Source: JAUMXJ01 sp041781135 | GTDB taxonomy: Bacteria; Bacillota; Clostridia; Peptostreptococcales; Acidaminobacteraceae | Direction of reading: 5' to 3' | NCBI GenBank assembly: GCA_041781135.1 | Contig: JBHAZV010000048.1 | Location: 1 to 17,718 of the forward strand | Length of the DNA stretch: 17,718 nucleotides | In this document: piece by piece, positions 15,710-17,718 of the stretch | Layout of the letters: each line of letters starts with the position of its first letter | Numbering within the stretch: the first letter of the stretch is position 1 | Position numbers and translations under genes: made by a program | The notes under the pieces: generated by a model | The model's input: the letters and a program-made list of their open reading frames with translations, nothing else | Databases searched by the model: none | What the model was told of the DNA's origin: nothing

Positions 15710-15810
15710 TTCACGCATAGGGAAAGTCATAGGATTTTACGGCATTATTGCGGCTGCGACGGCCACTGCGTAGGGATGCTAATTATTACGATGATTTAAC
15801 AAAAAAAACC

Positions 15811-15839
15811 TTGCATAGCTGTTGGCGGTATTATATAAT
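15811..15839 (+). promoter_or_regulatory. 16S rRNA (rrn) promoter
   Basis: TTGCAT (15811-15816), exactly 17 bases, then a perfect TATAAT (15834-15839). An AAAAAAAA tract immediately upstream (15801-15808) fits an rRNA UP element. Transcription would start at about 15844-15846. The 101 bases between the preceding stop codon and this promoter (15710-15810) hold nothing I can identify: no terminator hairpin with a T-run and no open frame with a ribosome binding site. Confidence 0.85.
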
Positions 15840-15845
15840 GATTGA

Positions 15846-16094
15846 GCGTTCGGCGGACGGCGATAACATCCCGGCGGCGCGAACGGCAAAGAGAACCTTG
15901 AAAACTGAATAGCAGTAGAAGAACAAGAACGAACAAAAATAAAAAAAGTTCAACGCAATTCCAAATTTAGTATGCCTGAGCGAAAGCGAGGGCATGCACC
16001 CAAAAGTCTACGGAAGTAGACGCAGTGATATCGGGGGCACGAAAGTGCTTCTGAGGATAAAACGAAAAGCTAAGCTAAAATGAGCTTAAGGATT
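15846..16094 (+). ncRNA. Structured 5' leader of the 16S rRNA precursor
   Basis: About 250 bases of transcribed leader, none of it protein-coding. From 5' to 3' it has a closing stem CGTTCG/CGAACG (15847-15852 with 15880-15885), the 5' arm of the processing stem, an A-rich single-stranded stretch (15919-15960), then three hairpins: ATGCCT..GGGCAT (15972-15977 with 15990-15995) enclosing tandem G-A pairs and a GC-GAAA-GC tip; GTCTAC-GGAA-GTAGAC (16006-16021); and GCAC-GAAA-GTGC (16037-16048), extended by TATC/GATA at its base. All three have GNRA-type tetraloops. Such leaders usually support antitermination and early ribosome assembly. Confidence 0.65.
15891..15918 (+). other. 5' arm of the pre-16S processing stem
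   Basis: These 28 bases (GAGAACC...AGCAGTAG) pair with 17639-17666 downstream of the 16S: 25 Watson-Crick pairs, two G-U pairs and one G-G mismatch. The core TTGAAAACTGAA-like sequence is the Firmicutes version of the long stem that loops out the 16S and is cut by RNase III. Seen directly by complementarity; the processing role follows from known rRNA maturation. Confidence 0.85.
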
Positions 16095-17622
<1,528 letters not shown>

Positions 17623-17638
17623 CAAAGGAATGACTGTG

Positions 17639-17666
17639 CTACTGCTGTTCAGTTTTGAGGGTTCTC
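17639..17666 (+). other. 3' arm of the pre-16S processing stem
   Basis: CTACTGCTG...GGTTCTC pairs with 15891-15918 (25 Watson-Crick, two G-U, one mismatch out of 28) and starts 16 bases after the mature 16S end. It closes the precursor stem so that the 16S can be excised from its own transcript. Confidence 0.85.
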
Positions 17667-17668
17667 GT

Positions 17669-17692
17669 AAGACGCCAGAAGGCGTCTTTTTT
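17669..17692 (+). terminator. Intrinsic terminator directly after the 16S gene
   Basis: AAGACGCC (17669-17676), loop AGAA, GGCGTCTT (17681-17688), then T's to 17692: an 8 bp perfect stem with GC-rich core and a run of six T's, the textbook Rho-independent terminator. It lies two bases after the processing stem, so transcription should stop before any 23S gene. The remaining 26 bases of the window (17693-17718) hold nothing recognisable. Confidence 0.9.
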
Positions 17693-17718
17693 GTTATGCG
17701 GAAATGGATATATTTTAA

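Noticed and set aside
17623..17718. tRNA gene or 23S start after the 16S
   Set aside because: The interval is filled by the processing-stem arm and terminator; no cloverleaf or 23S 5' sequence is present.

Overview
The window looks like a chromosomal segment of an anaerobic, Gram-positive-type Bacillota, most likely a member of the Clostridia. The evidence is a 16S rRNA gene with Firmicutes-like signature stretches, strong GGAGG-type ribosome binding sites matching its CCUCC anti-Shine-Dalgarno tail, a lower-glycolysis gene cluster in the usual Firmicutes order, and a K+-dependent membrane pyrophosphatase common in such anaerobes. I could not place the family; the 16S has several substitutions at normally conserved positions, so a divergent lineage is likely. 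Everything recognisable is encoded on the + strand.

Layout. Bases 1-3002 hold the 3' part of a ParE/GyrB-like ATPase-Toprim subunit and a complete ParC/GyrA-like cleavage subunit: a divergent type IIA topoisomerase pair. A near-consensus promoter overlapping the parC stop codon then starts a second unit. It holds a small one-span membrane protein of unknown function (3043-3408), serine hydroxymethyltransferase (glyA), and five consecutive glycolytic genes, gap-pgk-tpiA-gpmI-eno (4711-10680), followed by nicotinate phosphoribosyltransferase (pncB). Together these turn glyceraldehyde-3-phosphate into phosphoenolpyruvate, draw serine/glycine/one-carbon units from 3-phosphoglycerate, and supply the nicotinamide nucleotide that GAPDH needs. 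Gaps are short (from a 4-base overlap to 56 bases), so co-transcription is likely.

Bases 12187-15709 begin with a new extended -10 promoter and carry secG (translocon subunit), hppA (membrane pyrophosphatase, predicted Na+-type and K+-dependent) and a membrane-anchored VanY-like D,D-carboxypeptidase. An 88-base secG-hppA gap contains two hairpins that may control hppA.

Bases 15811-17692 are a complete, self-contained 16S rRNA transcription unit: consensus promoter with an upstream A-tract, structured leader with three tetraloop-capped hairpins, a 28-base processing stem that closes around the 16S, the 16S gene, and a strong intrinsic terminator 47 bases after the rRNA end. No tRNA, 23S or 5S follows before the terminator, so the 16S gene appears to be unlinked from 23S. 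This is the most unusual architectural feature of the window. Other points worth a second look are natural replacements at the quinolone-binding positions of ParC, a Glu-to-Asp change in the Toprim catalytic motif, and loss of the NAD-selecting Asp in GAPDH. I found no CRISPR array, transposase, phage gene or tRNA.
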